From Deltaproteobacteria bacterium (GTDB lineage Bacteria; Myxococcota_A; Polyangia; Polyangiales; Houyiibacteriaceae): a DNA stretch of 64,000 bases. The position numbers and the translations under genes are program-made. The stretch is from the NCBI GenBank assembly GCA_017644045.1, contig JAEPMI010000005.1, forward strand, positions 186,001 to 250,000, written 5' to 3'. Below are positions 21,630 to 30,480 of the stretch, in pieces. Position 1 is the stretch's first letter; every line of letters begins with the position of its first letter. The notes under the pieces were generated by a model, which worked only from the letters and a program-made list of their open reading frames with translations, had not been told where the DNA came from and did not search any database.

Positions 21630-22529
21630 TCAGGGAATCGTCAGCCGCGTCTCCGCGAAGGCCAAGAAGGCGCGCAGCTTCGCCGAGTGATGACGCCGTG
21701 CCGGGTAGACCCCCCACACCGTGGCGGGGGTCGCGGCCCACTCGTCCAGACAGGTCACGAGGCGGCCCGCCGCGAGCTCCTCCTCGACCACGAATCGAGG
21801 TGTGAGCGTCAGGCCGAGGCCGGCGAGAAGAGCCGGGCGAAGGGCGAGGCTGTTGTCGACGTCGAACGGGCCATCGACGGAGACCGCCACCTCACGACCG
21901 GTGTCGTCGACGAATCGCCAGACGTCGGGCTCTCGCATCCCCGTGTAGCGAAGGCACTCGTGGTCGGCCAGCTCGGCGGGTGATGTGGGCGCCGCTCTGC
22001 GCTCGAGGTACGCCGGAGCGGCGACGAGGACGCGGGAGGCCACGGCGAGCCGGCGGGCGATGAGGCTCGAGTCGGCAAGCTGCCGTACCGCTCGGATCGC
22101 GACGTCGACTCCCTCCTCGACGACGTCGACGATGCGGTCGGTGAGCGTCAGCTCGATGCGGACCGACGGATGCTCGGCGAGAAACGCGGGCACGAGCGGC
22201 GAGAGATGGGTGAGGCCGAGGGAGAGCGGGGCCGCCACTCGAAGCGTGCCGCGCGGAGACTCACTTCCCTCGCGCATCTCGCGCTCGAGGGCCTCGATCT
22301 CGTCGAGGAGCGCGGTCGCTCGCTCGTAGTACCTCTCGCCATCCGTCGTGAGCGAGAGTCGACGCGTGGTTCGGTGGAGCAGTCGAGTCGCGAGGGCCTC
22401 TTCCAGGGCAGCGACGTGCTTGCTGACCGCGGCCTTCGAGAGCCGGAGTCGCCGGGCCGCCCGCGCGAACGCCCCCTCGTCCACCACCGCACGAAAGACT
22501 CGCATCGACTGAAGTCGGTCCACCACCAC
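21630..22529 (-). CDS. LysR-family transcription regulator
   Basis: 299 residues. The N-terminal winged helix-turn-helix (MRVFRAVVDEGAFARAARRL followed by SKAAVSKHVAALEEALATRL) binds DNA; the rest is the LysR substrate-binding fold. It belongs to the AaeR/DmlR-like group by its start pattern (MDRLQSMRVF). Three consecutive GTG codons (22529, 22526, 22523) are possible starts. It is divergent from the EamA-nitroreductase-NAT operon with only 75 nt between, the classic arrangement for a LysR regulator controlling its neighbour. Its inducer is unknown; an aromatic or nitroaromatic compound is a reasonable guess from the operon. Confidence 0.93.
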   Translation of the reverse strand: MVVDRLQSMRVFRAVVDEGAFARAARRLRLSKAAVSKHVAALEEALATRLLHRTTRRLSLTTDGERYYERATALLDEIEALEREMREGSESPRGTLRVAAPLSLGLTHLSPLVPAFLAEHPSVRIELTLTDRIVDVVEEGVDVAIRAVRQLADSSLIARRLAVASRVLVAAPAYLERRAAPTSPAELADHECLRYTGMREPDVWRFVDDTGREVAVSVDGPFDVDNSLALRPALLAGLGLTLTPRFVVEEELAAGRLVTCLDEWAATPATVWGVYPARRHHSAKLRAFLAFAETRLTIP

Positions 22530-22604
22530 TGTCTACCATGAGTGAACAGTGCGACCACATAACACCGGATTCTCTCCCATGGGTGTCCTAACTATCGTCT
22601 CCTC
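22530..22604. promoter_or_regulatory. Divergent control region between lysR and the EamA operon
   Basis: 75 nt. TATCGT (22593-22598) ends 6 nt before the EamA start and is a likely -10. An imperfect dyad around ATGAGTG...CCACAT (22538-22560) could be a LysR site, but it is weak. Confidence 0.4.
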
Positions 22605-23507
22605 ATGGGACGGCCAACGCTCCGAAACGTCATCGAGACGGCCATGGCACCGGCGGTGTGGGGTGGCACCTATCTCCTCTTCACCGAGACCCTGCCCGCC
22701 ACCCACCCGCTGACGGTGGGCGCCTACCGGAGTCTGATCGGCGGACTCCTGCTCTTTGCCGTCGTGCGACCTGCTCGGCCTGCTCGGGCCGACCGAGCTC
22801 GAGTTCTCTGGCTCTCGCTGACGAACGTCACCTTCTTCTCGGCGTTCCTCTTCCTCGGCGCCAGCCGTCTCGGTGGAGGACTCGCGGCGACCCTCATCGC
22901 GACCCAACCCATGGTCGCGACCCTCGTCGCCTGGCCGCTGCTGGGTCACCGGCCTACCCCGCTCGGTCTCGGCCGAGCACTCGTGGGAGTGGCTGGCGTC
23001 GCGCTGTTGGTCGGCACCGCCGACACGTCACCAGACCTGCTCGGCGTGTTGGCCGCGCTCGGTGCTGCTGGCTCCATGGGAACCGGCACCGTGTTGCTCA
23101 AGCGCTGGCAGCGACTCGGCACGCCAGAGGCGGTCGGCGCATGGCAACTGATCGCCGGCGGAGCGCTCCTCGTCCCTGCGGCCGTCGCGCTGGAGGGCCC
23201 TCCTCCGGTCCCCGACATCGTGAACATCGCTGGCTTCGCACTTCTGTGCACGATTGGAACGGCGTGGAGCTTCGCGGTCTGGACGCGGGGAGCCAGGGCG
23301 CTCGGGGAAGACGCTGCCTTCCTCGGGTTGCTCAGCCCGCTCGTCGCCACCTGCCTCGGCGCCTGGGTGCTCGACGAACACCTCGTCGGACTCCAGCCGG
23401 CCGGCGCCGCGCTCGTTCTGCTGGCGGCGGCCGCCGGGGCGCTCGGCGCTCGCACCAAACCCATGTCGACGCGTCGGAGCGGCGCGTCTCTCCCCTCGAA
23501 AGGATGA
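22605..23507 (+). CDS. EamA-family (DMT) transporter
   Basis: 300 residues with ten predicted membrane segments in two EamA halves, the second beginning near GVLAALGAAGSMGTGTVLLKRW. The conserved features PAVWGGTYLL (helix 1), LPATHPLTVGAYRSLIGGLLL and GLLSPLVATCLGAWVLDEHL are present. Drug/metabolite transporters of this type mostly export small metabolites. It is the first gene of a probable operon with a nitroreductase and an arylamine N-acetyltransferase, and it overlaps or abuts the next gene. Control by the divergent LysR protein is inferred. Confidence 0.9.
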   Translation: MGRPTLRNVIETAMAPAVWGGTYLLFTETLPATHPLTVGAYRSLIGGLLLFAVVRPARPARADRARVLWLSLTNVTFFSAFLFLGASRLGGGLAATLIATQPMVATLVAWPLLGHRPTPLGLGRALVGVAGVALLVGTADTSPDLLGVLAALGAAGSMGTGTVLLKRWQRLGTPEAVGAWQLIAGGALLVPAAVALEGPPPVPDIVNIAGFALLCTIGTAWSFAVWTRGARALGEDAAFLGLLSPLVATCLGAWVLDEHLVGLQPAGAALVLLAAAAGALGARTKPMSTRRSGASLPSKG

Positions 23508-23512
23508 GCCTC

Positions 23513-24091
23513 ATGACCGACCGCAGACCCGACTACCCCATCGACCCCATCTTCCACACTCGCTGGTCCCCACGCGCGTTCGTTCCGGCCCCGATGCCGG
23601 AGAGCGATCTGCTGCGGTCCATCGAGGCCGCCCGCTGGGCACCGTCGGCCTTCAACGCCCAGCCGTGGCGCTTCGTCTACTCTCTCCGCGGCGACTCGAG
23701 CTTCGAGGGGTTCCTGGACCTGCTGGATCCCTTCAACCGGGCGTGGGCGCAACATGCCTCCGCGATCGTCTTCGTGGTGTCGGACACCATGCTCCGCTAC
23801 GACGGGGAGGTGTCTCCTTCACGAAGTCACAGCTTCGATACCGGAGCAGCCTGGGCACAGTTCGCGCTGCAAGCCTCCGAGCTCGGCTATCACACCCACG
23901 GCATCGGTGGCCTCGACTACGACCGCGCCCATCAGTGGCTGCGCGTGCACGAGGGGTATCGCGTGGAGATGGCGATCGCCATCGGCACGCGAGGCACCGT
24001 CGAGGAGCTCCCCGAGCCGCTCCGGGAACGTGAAGGACCGAGCCCACGGCGACCGGTGAGCGAGCTGGCGTTCCGAGGAGGGTTCCAATGA
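23513..24091 (+). CDS. Nitroreductase-family flavoprotein
   Basis: 192 residues. FMN-dependent NAD(P)H oxidoreductase of the nitroreductase fold: HTRWSPRAFVP and RSIEAARWAPSAFNAQPWRF form the FMN-binding N-terminus, DTGAAWAQFALQASELGYHTHGIGGLD the central helix, and MAIAIGTRG the C-terminal FMN contact. Such enzymes reduce nitroaromatics, quinones or other enones. The ATG at 23513 has AAAGGA 9 nt upstream; an in-frame ATG at 23504 overlaps the transporter stop (ATGA) but sits right on that site. It overlaps the acetyltransferase gene by 4 nt. Confidence 0.9.
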   Translation: MTDRRPDYPIDPIFHTRWSPRAFVPAPMPESDLLRSIEAARWAPSAFNAQPWRFVYSLRGDSSFEGFLDLLDPFNRAWAQHASAIVFVVSDTMLRYDGEVSPSRSHSFDTGAAWAQFALQASELGYHTHGIGGLDYDRAHQWLRVHEGYRVEMAIAIGTRGTVEELPEPLREREGPSPRRPVSELAFRGGFQ

Positions 24092-24855
24092 AGCCCGGCG
24101 AGCTCGACGCCTACCTGAATCGCATCGGCTACGCCGGCGAACGCGCGCCGAGCGTGGAGGTCCTCGGCGCGCTCATGGATGCCCACGTGCGTGCGATCCC
24201 CTTCGAGAACCTCGACGTGCTCGCGGGCCGCAGCATCTCGCTGGAGCCCGACGACTTGATGGAGAAGCTCGTCCACCGACACCGTGGGGGTTACTGCTTC
24301 GAGCACCATGGACTCTTCGAGCGAGTGCTCGACGCGATCGGCTTCGAGGTCGAACCGCTGGCTGCCCGCGTGCGCATCAAACGAGCGCGTGACGAGATTC
24401 CTCCTCGCACCCATGTCTGTCTCGCCGTTCAGCTCGGCCAGGAGCGCTGGCTCGTGGACGTCGGGGTCGGCGGCCTCTCGTCGACCGGCCCCATTCGCTT
24501 CGTCGCCGACGTCGAGCAGGCCACCCCCCACGAGCCTCGGAGACTGCTCCGCGAAGACGACCGGTGGTGGCACCAGGCCAGACTGGGCGACGAATGGATC
24601 GACGTGGCCGAGCTCACCGGCGAGCGGATGCCGCGGGTGGACCGGGAGATCGCCAACTGGTTCACCAGCACTCACCCGTCATCCGTCTTCCGAAAGGAGG
24701 CGATGGTCGCCCGAGCCCTTCCGTCGGGCGGCCGGCTCACCCTTCGGGGGAACGCGCTGACGCGACGAGAGAACGGCAACACCGAGCGCCAGGAGCTGGC
24801 CACCGAAGCCGAAATCGACGAGGCGCTGCGCTCTGGCTTTGGTCTCCGGGCGTAG
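24088..24855 (+). CDS. nat: Arylamine N-acetyltransferase
   Basis: 255 residues. Transfers acetyl from acetyl-CoA to arylamines, arylhydroxylamines or hydrazines. The full catalytic triad is visible: Cys70 (RGGYCFEHHG), His109 (PPRTHVCL) and Asp124 (LVDVGVGG). IPFENLDVLAG and the RHRGGYCFE block are family hallmarks. It starts by a 4-nt overlap with the nitroreductase gene, so the two products are made together; nitro reduction gives the amine or hydroxylamine this enzyme acetylates. Next gene downstream follows after 178 nt, in which nothing else was recognised. Confidence 0.95.
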   Translation: MKPGELDAYLNRIGYAGERAPSVEVLGALMDAHVRAIPFENLDVLAGRSISLEPDDLMEKLVHRHRGGYCFEHHGLFERVLDAIGFEVEPLAARVRIKRARDEIPPRTHVCLAVQLGQERWLVDVGVGGLSSTGPIRFVADVEQATPHEPRRLLREDDRWWHQARLGDEWIDVAELTGERMPRVDREIANWFTSTHPSSVFRKEAMVARALPSGGRLTLRGNALTRRENGNTERQELATEAEIDEALRSGFGLRA

Positions 24856-25033
24856 GCTGCCGGCGTCGAGCCGTCTGCGCATGAGGTAGCTCCCGCGCTC
24901 GCCAGTCGCCCAGGTCGATCGGTCACTCGGCGGCCGATCGACCCGCACGCGGCTCGCACATCGGGTGGCAGGTCATAGGTCGCGCGAACCAGGCTCGTCG
25001 CTCCGCGCCTTTACCACCGCCCAACGGCGAGCA

Positions 25034-28000
25034 ATGCTGCGCTCGTTGGAGGAGGCCTTCTACCTGGTGATCGGCACCATCGCGTGCTTCTCACCCGTCG
25101 CGTTGATCATCGCCGTCGCCGTGCAGGCAGGCCGTATCCGCGACCTACGACAGCAAGTTCGCCACCAGGAAGAGGGGCTGCGTTCGCTGGGTGATCAGAC
25201 CCTCCGGCTCCACCACCGACTGCAGTCCCTCGAAGCGGCGCCGCCGCAGCTGGCGCCACCGCAGCAGGCCGCACCTGCGCAGCCAGACCCGGCGGCTCCG
25301 GAGCACCCCGCCGCTCCCGCAGCGCCCGCTCCGGTGGAGCCCGCCGCGCCGGAAGCTCCGGGCGAGGGCGCCGCGCCCGCCGTGACGCCCGCAACGGCCG
25401 AACCGCCCTCGCGGTGGGCCCCGCCGGTCGAGCAACCGCAGCCGCAGACTCCACTGCAGGCGACCCCGGCCGAGCCCGTCGAAGGCCCGGCCTCGCCGCA
25501 GCCTGCTCCGGCGGAAACCGCCGCGACGCCGGCCGCCCCCGCCGCCGCGGACGCCGGTGGACCGCCCCCGCCGAACGACGGCGGCCCCACCCCCGCGCCA
25601 GCGGACCAACCACCAGCAGGTCCGCCTCCGGCGCAGCCGAAGGCTCCGATCGCCTGGGAGGAGTGGATCGGCGTTCGAGGTGCCGCTGCCCTCGGCGGCA
25701 TCGTGCTCGTCGTCGCCGGGCTCTACTTCTTCAAGTACTCGATGGACCACGGGCTGATCGCGCCGCCCGTCCGCTTCGCGATCGGGATGGTGGTCGGCCT
25801 GGTCGGCGTCGTGCTCGCCGAGCTGAAGCTCCGCCCGAAGTACGAGATCGCGGCGGGGTGGGTCGGCGGCGCAGGCATCGCGGTGCTCTACATCTCTTCG
25901 TGGGCCGGGCGGAGTCTCTACGATCTCTACCCGACCTCGGTCGCGACCGTGCTGATGGTCTCGGTCACCGCCGCGTGCGTCGCGATCTCGCTCCGGCGCA
26001 GCTCGATGCCGATCGCGATCCTGGGTCTGTGCGGCGGCTTCGTCACCCCGCTCGCGCTCTCCACCGGCAGCGATCATCCCATCCCCCTCTTCGGCTACCT
26101 GCTCGTGCTCGACCTCGCGATCCTCTGGGTCGCGATCCGAAAGCGCTGGGCATGGCTCGCAGCCGCCGCGCTGGTCGCGACGCTCTTCTACGAGATCGGC
26201 TGGATCGGCCTTCGAATGGACGATCCGCGCCGCTGGATCGGCGCGGTGGTCCTGGTGCTCTTCGCGGGAGTCTTCGCGTTCGCCCCGCTGCGAGAGACCG
26301 ACGAGGAATCGAGCCCGCTCGCGCGAGCGACCTGGCGATGGGTTCGGGGCTTGGCGATCCTCGCGCCTTGCCTCATCGGGCTCGGGCTGGGCTTCGCGTC
26401 CGACCTCAGCGCCCATCTCCCGATCACCGGCGCACAATCGCTCCTCCTCGGCGCGGGCGCGGCCTTCCTCGCGCGGCGGGAGGGCATGGGCGCGTTCGCG
26501 GTCGTGGCCGCGTTGGTGTTGCAGGCCTCCCTCGTCGGCACCCTGACCGACCACACCGACAGCGCCTTCGTCGCCTGGACGCTCGCCGCCATCGCGCTCG
26601 GCGTCGCCTTCGTCTTCCACGTGCCCACCGAGCTCGGGGGCGCCGACGCTCGCACCCGCGGGCTCCACGGGTCGCTCGCCGCATCCCTCGGCGCTCTCGC
26701 GCTCGGCTTCGTCGCGCTCGCCGCTCCGCCGGTGGCCACGGCCGCGGCCGCCACGCTGCTCGCGCTCGCTCCCATCGCGCTGTGCCGCATCAGCGCCCGG
26801 AGCGACGACTGGCGGTGGCTGCAGACGGCGGCGCTGGGTCTATCGGGGCTTGGGCTCGGGCTCATCTTCGCGAGCCGCTCGGGTGACACCACGAGCTTGC
26901 CAGAGCCGACGGTGACGCTGGGGCTCCTCCTCCTCGTCGCCTTCGCGTCCCACCTCGCCGGCGTCCTGCCCAAAGCGCCCGCCGCGAGGCGCAGCGGTGA
27001 CCACGGGGCCGTCCTCCTCTCGCTCGCGGCCATCGTGGCCATCGCCGCGGTCGATCGACGCAGCGAGCACCCGCTCGCCGCGCTCTACGTGGGCTCCTGG
27101 CTCGCGCTCCTCTCGGTGGTCTTCGCGGCCGCGCGGTCCGCCTTGGGCGGATGGCTGGTGGTCGCCGGCTTCGCCGCCGCGCTGGGCGATCTCTACCTGG
27201 CCTCCGTCACGGAGGTCGGGCACGGGGTCCTCTTCGGCGCGATGATCGCCAAGGTCGTGCTCCTCGTCTCGGCGCCCTTCCTCTTCCGGTCGCTCGGGGA
27301 GAGCCGCTGGGCCTGGCGCGCCGCCGGCGCGAGCGCGCTCTTCTTCCTCTTGCCGCTCCGCTCGGTCTATCTCGAGCTCGCGGGCGTGGAGACCCAGGGC
27401 CTGCTCCCGGTCGGTCTGGCCGTGCTCTACCTCGCCGGTGCGTTCGCCCTCCGGCGTCGTACACTTCCTGAAGCGAGCGCGCTGTCCGCACGGATCTGGC
27501 TCGTCGGCGCGGCGGCGGCCCTGATCACCATCGCGATCCCGATGCAGCTCGAGAAGCAGTGGATCACCATCGGTTGGGCCCTCCAGGTCGTGGTCTTCAC
27601 CGCCCTCTGGCGGCGCTACGACCATCCCGGTCTCAAGTACACGGCAGCGGGCCTCGCCGCGATCGTCTTCATTCGCCTGGCGCTCAACCCCTACGTGCTC
27701 GACTACCACCTGCGGAGCGCGTGGCGGGTGCTCAACTGGATCTCCTACACCTACCTCGTGCCCGCGATCGCGCTGCTGGCGGCTCACGCGCTCATGAACC
27801 CGCTCGAAGGCGAGAGGCGGAGACCCTGGGAGCCGGGGCCCGGTGGCAAAGATGGCCCCGCACGACCGCTCGTCGCTCCGACCTTCGGGGGCATGGCCAT
27901 CGTGCTCGTCTTCTTGTGGGCGAACCTGATGGTCTTCGACTTCTTCGCCACCGGTCCCAACCTCACCATCCCGACGGATCGAATGCCGGCGCGGGACCTG

Positions 28001-28276
28001 ACGACGTCGATCGTGTGGGCCGTCTACGCGGTCGCGCTCCTCGCAGCGGGGCTGCTCCGCCGCACGAAGGGCCTCCGCTACGCGAGCCTCGCGCTGCTCC
28101 TGCTGACCTGCCTCAAGGTCTTCCTCTACGACCTCGGGAATCTCGAGGACCTCTACCGCGTCGCCTCTCTGGTCGGTCTGGCCCTGACGCTGATCGTGAT
28201 CTCGCTGGTCTACAAGCGCTTCGTCTTCAACGACCCGCCCGAGTCGTCCACTCCGGCCCCGCAGGAATCGTCATGA
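25034..28276 (+). CDS. DUF2339 large polytopic membrane protein
   Basis: 1080 residues. One N-terminal membrane helix with a short coiled segment (RIRDLRQQVRHQEEGLRSL), a roughly 160-residue Pro/Ala-rich linker, then about 25 membrane helices. The start of the membrane part (WEEWIGVRGAAALGGIVLVV and KYEIAAGWVGGAGIAVLY) is diagnostic of DUF2339. Near the end, GLRYASLALLLLTCLKVFLYDL is also typical. The ATG at 25034 was chosen because it begins the membrane-associated part; an upstream in-frame start at 24965 gives a non-conserved extension. Overlaps the DUF3999 gene by 4 nt; the pair recurs in many Proteobacteria and is of unknown function, probably in the envelope. Confidence 0.9.
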   Translation: MLRSLEEAFYLVIGTIACFSPVALIIAVAVQAGRIRDLRQQVRHQEEGLRSLGDQTLRLHHRLQSLEAAPPQLAPPQQAAPAQPDPAAPEHPAAPAAPAPVEPAAPEAPGEGAAPAVTPATAEPPSRWAPPVEQPQPQTPLQATPAEPVEGPASPQPAPAETAATPAAPAAADAGGPPPPNDGGPTPAPADQPPAGPPPAQPKAPIAWEEWIGVRGAAALGGIVLVVAGLYFFKYSMDHGLIAPPVRFAIGMVVGLVGVVLAELKLRPKYEIAAGWVGGAGIAVLYISSWAGRSLYDLYPTSVATVLMVSVTAACVAISLRRSSMPIAILGLCGGFVTPLALSTGSDHPIPLFGYLLVLDLAILWVAIRKRWAWLAAAALVATLFYEIGWIGLRMDDPRRWIGAVVLVLFAGVFAFAPLRETDEESSPLARATWRWVRGLAILAPCLIGLGLGFASDLSAHLPITGAQSLLLGAGAAFLARREGMGAFAVVAALVLQASLVGTLTDHTDSAFVAWTLAAIALGVAFVFHVPTELGGADARTRGLHGSLAASLGALALGFVALAAPPVATAAAATLLALAPIALCRISARSDDWRWLQTAALGLSGLGLGLIFASRSGDTTSLPEPTVTLGLLLLVAFASHLAGVLPKAPAARRSGDHGAVLLSLAAIVAIAAVDRRSEHPLAALYVGSWLALLSVVFAAARSALGGWLVVAGFAAALGDLYLASVTEVGHGVLFGAMIAKVVLLVSAPFLFRSLGESRWAWRAAGASALFFLLPLRSVYLELAGVETQGLLPVGLAVLYLAGAFALRRRTLPEASALSARIWLVGAAAALITIAIPMQLEKQWITIGWALQVVVFTALWRRYDHPGLKYTAAGLAAIVFIRLALNPYVLDYHLRSAWRVLNWISYTYLVPAIALLAAHALMNPLEGERRRPWEPGPGGKDGPARPLVAPTFGGMAIVLVFLWANLMVFDFFATGPNLTIPTDRMPARDLTTSIVWAVYAVALLAAGLLRRTKGLRYASLALLLLTCLKVFLYDLGNLEDLYRVASLVGLALTLIVISLVYKRFVFNDPPESSTPAPQESS

Positions 28277-30387
28277 CCCCCAACCGCCGCTCCGTGCCCA
28301 TCGCCTGCGCGCTCGCCCTCGGCTTCTTCGCTGTCGCGGTCGCCGCCGCTCAGGACTCCGATCTCGCGCGGCTCTTCCCTCACGTGGCGCCGGTGGAGTC
28401 ACCCGGGGACACACAGCTCTGCCAGCTCCCGCTCACGGAAGAGGTGCTGCGCGCCACTCGCCCGGACCTCTCCGATCTCCGGCTGGTCGAGGCCGACGGA
28501 ACCCTGGTCCCGACCATGCTCGACCGGGCCGCGGTGCGGTGGCCGAGCGGCGGACCGCCCGAGTCGATGGCGATCACTCCGGAGGCCGTGGAGCGTTCCC
28601 GCGACGGCACCGCTGGGACCGTGCGGGAAGAGATGACCTTTCGACTGCCGGAGGTCACCTTGCCCGAAGGCGCGGTCTGGACGCTGACCCTCGAGTCCGG
28701 CGTCGCCGAGTTCGTGCACTCGACCACGGTGCTCGCCGAGGACGGGGCCGTGCTTCGCGAAGGGTCGGTGTTTCGACTCGGCTCGCCCTTGCGCGAGAGG
28801 CTCGAGGTGGCGCTGCCCGACCCGGCACCAGGGAAGGTCTACACGCTCCGCCTCGAAGGCCAGGGGACCGAGCACCTCGGTCCCCTGCTCCGCCTCGTCG
28901 CCGGACCGATGGCCGACCGGAGCACCGAGCTCTCACTCCCCCTCGAGATCGTCTCGCAGACCGACGCCGACGGAGAGACGATCGTGGAGCTCGTGCGCCC
29001 CTCGGGCATCGTGCCCTCGCAGCTCGTGTTCGACACCGACACGCCGTTCTTCTCGCAAGAGGTGGAGGTCTATGACCTGCGGGAAGGTCGCGCGCCGGAG
29101 CCCATCGCGGAGGGGGCGATCTTCCGCGCCGAGGGCGCCGGCTCGGGGCTCTCGCTCCCGGCCCGCCGCGGAACCGGCGAGCGTCTCCGCGTGGTCCTGG
29201 CCCGGGGCGACAGCCCCGCCCTCGAGAACCTGTCGGTGACCGCCGTGACCGAGCGCCCCGCGCTCTTCTTCACCTGTCGAGCTGGCCAGAGGCTCCTCTA
29301 CGGCGGTGGCCGTGCAAACCCGCCGCGCTTCGACACGCAGCGCTTCGCGGGCACCGCCATCGGCGAACAAATCGCCCGGGGCAACCTCTCGGAGGCGAGC
29401 CTCGGTTCATCCACGCCCAACCCGACCTTCGACGACGGCCCTGCGCTGGGAGCGCTCCTGCGCGCGGGGTCACCGGTCGAGCGAAAGCTCTTCCGAAGCG
29501 TGGCCCCGCTCGAGGTCGACGGCGCGCGCGAGGGCGTGAGCCGGCTGGTGCCGAACGCCGCGCTGATCGCCCATGGGGCGCCCGATCTCGCCGACCTTCG
29601 GGTCGTCGACGCCGAAGGCCGCCAGTGGCCGTACGTTCGTGCCCCGGGCCAGGAAGAGCTCGTGGTTCCGCTGGAGGTCGAGCGCGACGATCTCGAGAAC
29701 GGAAAGAGCCGCTACCGACTGAGCGTGCCCGAGGGTGAGCTCCTGCTCGATCGGGTTCGACTCCAGACTCCCGCCGGGTTCGTGCGGCGCCGCTTCACCG
29801 CACGGCTCGTCGCCGATGACGACGAGCTCGTTCCCGGTCTGGGTGACCAGCTCCGAGGCGAGCTGCAACGAGACCCGGGGGACGACGCGCCCATCGAGGT
29901 CCAGCTCGGTCTCGGCTACGGCGCGGTGGAGCTGGTGGTGGACAACGGCAACGACGCACCGCTCGAGCTCGAGGCCGAGGGAGTGCTGCGCGCTCCGATC
30001 CTCTACCTCCTCGCGCCGGACGGACGCTACGAGGCGCTCGTGGGCGCCGATCTCCCCCGCGCCGAGTACGAGGTGAGCCACGCCCTCGACCTGGTGCTGG
30101 CGACGGAGGTGGTCGACGCCGAGCTCGGATCGGTGACCCCCAACCCCGCTTGGGAGCCCCCACCCGTCGCGCCGCGCTTCTCCGCATCTCAGATCGCCGT
30201 GTGGGTCGTTCTCCTGCTCGCGGTGCTCGTCCTCGGTATCCTCACCTTCCGAGCAGCCCGCGGCCCCTCGGCAGCGGCCGCCTCGCCGGACGGAGAGAAC
30301 TCCGCGACGGACGCGGACTCGGACGACGAAACCCCGGCAGCCCCCGAAGCCGACGACGAAGGCCCCGAAAAACCACCGGGGGACTAG
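28273..30387 (+). CDS. DUF3999 exported protein
   Basis: 704 residues. Signal peptide of about 30 residues (cleavage after AVAVAAAQ). A beta-rich body starts FPHVAPVESPGDTQLCQLPLTEEVLRA and contains LSDLRLVEADGTLVPTML and DLADLRVVDAEGRQWPYV, two copies of the same element, typical of DUF3999. A C-terminal membrane helix (AVWVVLLLAVLVLGILTFRA) is followed by an acidic tail. The long periplasmic part is therefore anchored to the inner membrane. It starts by a 4-nt overlap with DUF2339, so the two very likely form a complex. The role is unknown. Confidence 0.88.
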   Translation: MTPNRRSVPIACALALGFFAVAVAAAQDSDLARLFPHVAPVESPGDTQLCQLPLTEEVLRATRPDLSDLRLVEADGTLVPTMLDRAAVRWPSGGPPESMAITPEAVERSRDGTAGTVREEMTFRLPEVTLPEGAVWTLTLESGVAEFVHSTTVLAEDGAVLREGSVFRLGSPLRERLEVALPDPAPGKVYTLRLEGQGTEHLGPLLRLVAGPMADRSTELSLPLEIVSQTDADGETIVELVRPSGIVPSQLVFDTDTPFFSQEVEVYDLREGRAPEPIAEGAIFRAEGAGSGLSLPARRGTGERLRVVLARGDSPALENLSVTAVTERPALFFTCRAGQRLLYGGGRANPPRFDTQRFAGTAIGEQIARGNLSEASLGSSTPNPTFDDGPALGALLRAGSPVERKLFRSVAPLEVDGAREGVSRLVPNAALIAHGAPDLADLRVVDAEGRQWPYVRAPGQEELVVPLEVERDDLENGKSRYRLSVPEGELLLDRVRLQTPAGFVRRRFTARLVADDDELVPGLGDQLRGELQRDPGDDAPIEVQLGLGYGAVELVVDNGNDAPLELEAEGVLRAPILYLLAPDGRYEALVGADLPRAEYEVSHALDLVLATEVVDAELGSVTPNPAWEPPPVAPRFSASQIAVWVVLLLAVLVLGILTFRAARGPSAAAASPDGENSATDADSDDETPAAPEADDEGPEKPPGD

Positions 30388-30480
30388 CGGCCTCTCGTCG
30401 CTGGGCCGAGCACGTGACGGAGCGCGGTCTCGCGCGACAGAGGAATCAACGGACCGGCTCGACCGTCCATTCATGACCGC

